In this document: in pieces, positions 30,424 through 33,195 of the stretch | Position numbering within the stretch: the first letter of the stretch is position 1 | Layout of the letters: every line of letters starts with the position of its first letter | Origin: an uncultured Pelagibacteraceae bacterium | GTDB taxonomy: Bacteria > Pseudomonadota > Alphaproteobacteria > Pelagibacterales > Pelagibacteraceae | DNA length: 33,195 bases | Direction of reading: 5' to 3' | NCBI GenBank assembly: GCA_902520645.1 | Contig: CABYOP010000009.1 | Coordinates: forward strand, 1 to 33,195 | Program-made: the position numbers and the translations under genes | Notes under the pieces: model-generated | Told to the model about the DNA's origin: nothing | Seen by the model: only the letters and a program-made list of their open reading frames with translations | Databases searched by the model: none

Positions 30424-31904
30424 TGGACTTTCCTATTTTATCATCTCTAATTTTACTACCAATAGTTGGAGCACTCTTTTTATTTTTTTCAAAAGATAAA
30501 GATGGAAATAATTTAACAGCAAAATATGTTTCTTTATTTGTAACAATTGTAAATTTTTTAATTTCAATTTATTTGTGGATATCTTTTGATCAAACAACCT
30601 CATCCTTTCAATTTGTTGAGGAAAGAGTCTGGATAAAAGATTTTATTAATTACAAAGTCGGAGTAGATGGAATTTCAATTTTATTTATTTTATTAACAGC
30701 TTTTATAACACCTCTGTGTATTGTTTCTGTGAATAATACTGTCAAAAATAGATTAAGAGATTTCTTAATTGCAATATTAATCATGGAAAGTTTCATGATT
30801 GGAGTTTTCTGTGCTCTTGATTTAATTGTTTTTTATCTATTCTTTGAAGCTGGATTAATTCCAATGTTTTTAATAATAGGTATTTGGGGAGGTCCAAAAA
30901 GAGTTTACTCAGCATTCAAATTTTTTCTTTACACATTGCTAGGATCTGTTTTGATGTTAGTTGCTATAATATCAATATACTGGATATCAGGCACTACAGA
31001 TGTAATTAAACTTTATGAGCTAGGTATTGATGCAAAATACCAAAATTTACTATGGCTAGCATTCTTCAGTTCTTTCGCTGTCAAAACCCCGATGTGGCCA
31101 GTTCATACATGGTTACCAGATGCACATGTCGAGGCACCTACAGCAGGATCTGTTCTTTTAGCTGCAATATTACTTAAAATGGCAGGGTATGGTTTCATTA
31201 GATTTTCTCTTGGACTATTTCCTTTGGCATCAGAAGTTTTTACACCATTAGTTTATACTTTAAGTGTAATAGCAATTATTTTCACTTCTTTCATAGCTTT
31301 AATGCAAGAAGATATGAAAAAGTTGATTGCGTATTCATCTGTTGCCCACATGGGTTTTGTTACCCTTGGAATTTTTACCCTCCAACAACAAGGTATAGAA
31401 GGAAGTATTATTCAAATGTTAAGCCATGGACTAGTTTCCGCAGCATTATTTTTATGTGTTGGTGTTGTCTACGATAGAATGCACTCAAGACTAATTAAAT
31501 CATATGGTGGTATAGTTACAATCATACCAAAGTACTCTATTTTATTTATGTTATTTACATTAGCTGCATTAGGATTACCTGGTACTTTTGGTTTTGTAGG
31601 TGAATTTTTAATATTAATGGGAGCTTTTAAAGATAATTTTTTGGTAGCAGTTATTGCAAGTTTTGGAGTAATTTTAGGAGCTGCTTATATGTTGTGGCTT
31701 TATAAAAGAGTCGTTTTTGGAAAACTAGTTAATGAAGATTTAAAACAAATGGTAGATTTAAATAGATCTGAGTATTTAATATTAATATGCCTAGCGATCC
31801 CAACACTATTTTTTGGATTTTATCCTGAGCCACTATTTAACACTATAGAGGTTTCAGTATCAGATTTAATCAATATGCATAACTTAAATATAGCAAGCAA
31901 GTAG
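30423..31904 (+). CDS. nuoM: NADH-quinone oxidoreductase subunit M
   Basis: FYLFFEAGLIPMFLIIGIWGG, HTWLPDAHVEAPTAGSVLLAAILLKMAGYG. Confidence 0.97.
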   Translation: MDFPILSSLILLPIVGALFLFFSKDKDGNNLTAKYVSLFVTIVNFLISIYLWISFDQTTSSFQFVEERVWIKDFINYKVGVDGISILFILLTAFITPLCIVSVNNTVKNRLRDFLIAILIMESFMIGVFCALDLIVFYLFFEAGLIPMFLIIGIWGGPKRVYSAFKFFLYTLLGSVLMLVAIISIYWISGTTDVIKLYELGIDAKYQNLLWLAFFSSFAVKTPMWPVHTWLPDAHVEAPTAGSVLLAAILLKMAGYGFIRFSLGLFPLASEVFTPLVYTLSVIAIIFTSFIALMQEDMKKLIAYSSVAHMGFVTLGIFTLQQQGIEGSIIQMLSHGLVSAALFLCVGVVYDRMHSRLIKSYGGIVTIIPKYSILFMLFTLAALGLPGTFGFVGEFLILMGAFKDNFLVAVIASFGVILGAAYMLWLYKRVVFGKLVNEDLKQMVDLNRSEYLILICLAIPTLFFGFYPEPLFNTIEVSVSDLINMHNLNIASK

Positions 31905-31905
31905 T

Positions 31906-33195
31906 ATGAATAATCTTAATTTAGTCTTTCCTGAAATATTTATTTCTTTATCAGTAATGTTTTTATTGATTTTAGGAGTTTTTAAAAAAGATAGTTCACA
32001 ATTAACTTTTAATTTATCTTTAGTCACAATTTTGGTTGCAATAATTCTTACTGTTAACGAAACTTTTTCAGTTAACAGAATTACTTTATTTAATGAAAGT
32101 ATTGTTATTGACCAAATGGCTTCATTAATGAAAATTATAACATTGATAGGTGCTTTTTTAGTTTTAGGTATTTCATCTAGTTATCTCAAATCATTTAAAA
32201 TTTTTAAAATTGAGTATCCGATTTTAATATTGAGTTCTGTATTAGGAATGATGATAATGATTAGTTCTAATGATCTTATGGTTTTTTATATGGGATTAGA
32301 ATTACAATCTTTGGCTCTTTATGTTTTAGCAACTTTTAATAGAGACCAATTAAAGTCATCTGAAGCTGGATTAAAATATTTTGTTCTAAGTGCACTATCC
32401 TCTGGTTTGTTATTATACGGCTGTTCATTAATTTATGGTTTTTCTGGTTCAACTAATTTTGATATTATAGCAAATCAACTTACATCAAACGAATATGCTT
32501 TAACTTTTGGTATTGTTTTTATATTAGTTGGTTTAGCATTTAAAATTTCTGCAGTTCCATTTCATATGTGGGCACCGGATGTTTATGAGGGGTCCCCAAC
32601 AACAGTAACACTCTTCTTTACAATGGTGCCTAAAATTGCAGCACTTACAGTCTTCATAAGATTTTTATATGTTCCATTTTTAAATTTATTAGACCAATGG
32701 CAGATGATTATTGTTTTTTTATCTATAGCTTCTATGATTTTTGGAGCAATTGCAGCAATAGGTCAAACTAATATTAAAAGACTTGTAGCTTATAGCTCGA
32801 TTGGACATATTGGATATACTTTAGCAGGTTTGGCTACTGGAACTAACGAAGGAATTCAAAGTTCAATAATATATATTTCTATTTATGTAGTAATGAATTT
32901 AGCTCTATTTTCTTGTTTATTGATGTTAAGAAGAAATGACCAATATTATGAGGATATAGAAGATCTTTCTGGTCTTTCAAAAAACCACCCATTGTTGTCA
33001 TTATCTTTATTAATAATATTATTCTCTCTAGCTGGAATACCGCCCTTGGCTGGTTTCTTTGCAAAATTTTATGTATTTAAAGCTGTAATTGAACAATCAA
33101 TGTACTTCTTAGCAATAGTTGGATTACTATCAACTGTAATTGCAGCATTTTATTATCTGAGAATTATTAAAATAATTTATTTTGACAAAGAAAAA
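31906..33195 (+). CDS. nuoN: NADH-quinone oxidoreductase subunit N (truncated by window edge)
   Basis: Not in the ORF track because it runs off the edge: open frame from ATG 31906 to the window end; FYMGLELQSLALYVL, FKISAVPFHMWAPDVYEGSPTTVTLFF, AYSSIGHIGYTL. Confidence 0.95.
   Translation, partial: MNNLNLVFPEIFISLSVMFLLILGVFKKDSSQLTFNLSLVTILVAIILTVNETFSVNRITLFNESIVIDQMASLMKIITLIGAFLVLGISSSYLKSFKIFKIEYPILILSSVLGMMIMISSNDLMVFYMGLELQSLALYVLATFNRDQLKSSEAGLKYFVLSALSSGLLLYGCSLIYGFSGSTNFDIIANQLTSNEYALTFGIVFILVGLAFKISAVPFHMWAPDVYEGSPTTVTLFFTMVPKIAALTVFIRFLYVPFLNLLDQWQMIIVFLSIASMIFGAIAAIGQTNIKRLVAYSSIGHIGYTLAGLATGTNEGIQSSIIYISIYVVMNLALFSCLLMLRRNDQYYEDIEDLSGLSKNHPLLSLSLLIILFSLAGIPPLAGFFAKFYVFKAVIEQSMYFLAIVGLLSTVIAAFYYLRIIKIIYFDKEK

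Noticed and set aside
32879-33064. Minus-strand ORF inside nuoN
   Set aside because: Antisense to the clearly recognisable NuoN frame that runs off the window

Overview
AT-rich, densely packed alphaproteobacterial chromosome segment. Gene content, very short intergenic gaps and gene order suggest SAR11/Pelagibacterales (inference, not tested). Left to right: (1) a leftward cluster of GMC oxidoreductase, TerC-like membrane protein, SDR and M23 peptidase; (2) a divergent rightward TRAP transporter operon (dctP-dctQ-dctM) followed by an NCS1-type permease, a second SDR and a DUF3047-like protein; (3) small housekeeping genes (YbgC-type thioesterase, family-5 uracil-DNA glycosylase, histidine phosphatase, DUF1289-like protein) plus short ORFs missing from the ORF track; (4) tRNA-Leu(TAG) directly followed by tig-clpP-clpX-lon; (5) tRNA-Val(TAC) and tRNA-Asp(GTC); (6) the nuo operon nuoA to nuoN, with nuoN running off the right edge. 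No CRISPR array, transposase, phage gene or defence island was seen. Most of the window is ordinary core genome. The best leads are a strong terminator-like hairpin between dctP and dctQ, the tRNA-Leu/tig junction, a His-rich and Lys-rich tail on trigger factor, a pair of divergent genes with start codons 2 bp apart, and several unlisted micro-ORFs, one of which has no standard start codon.
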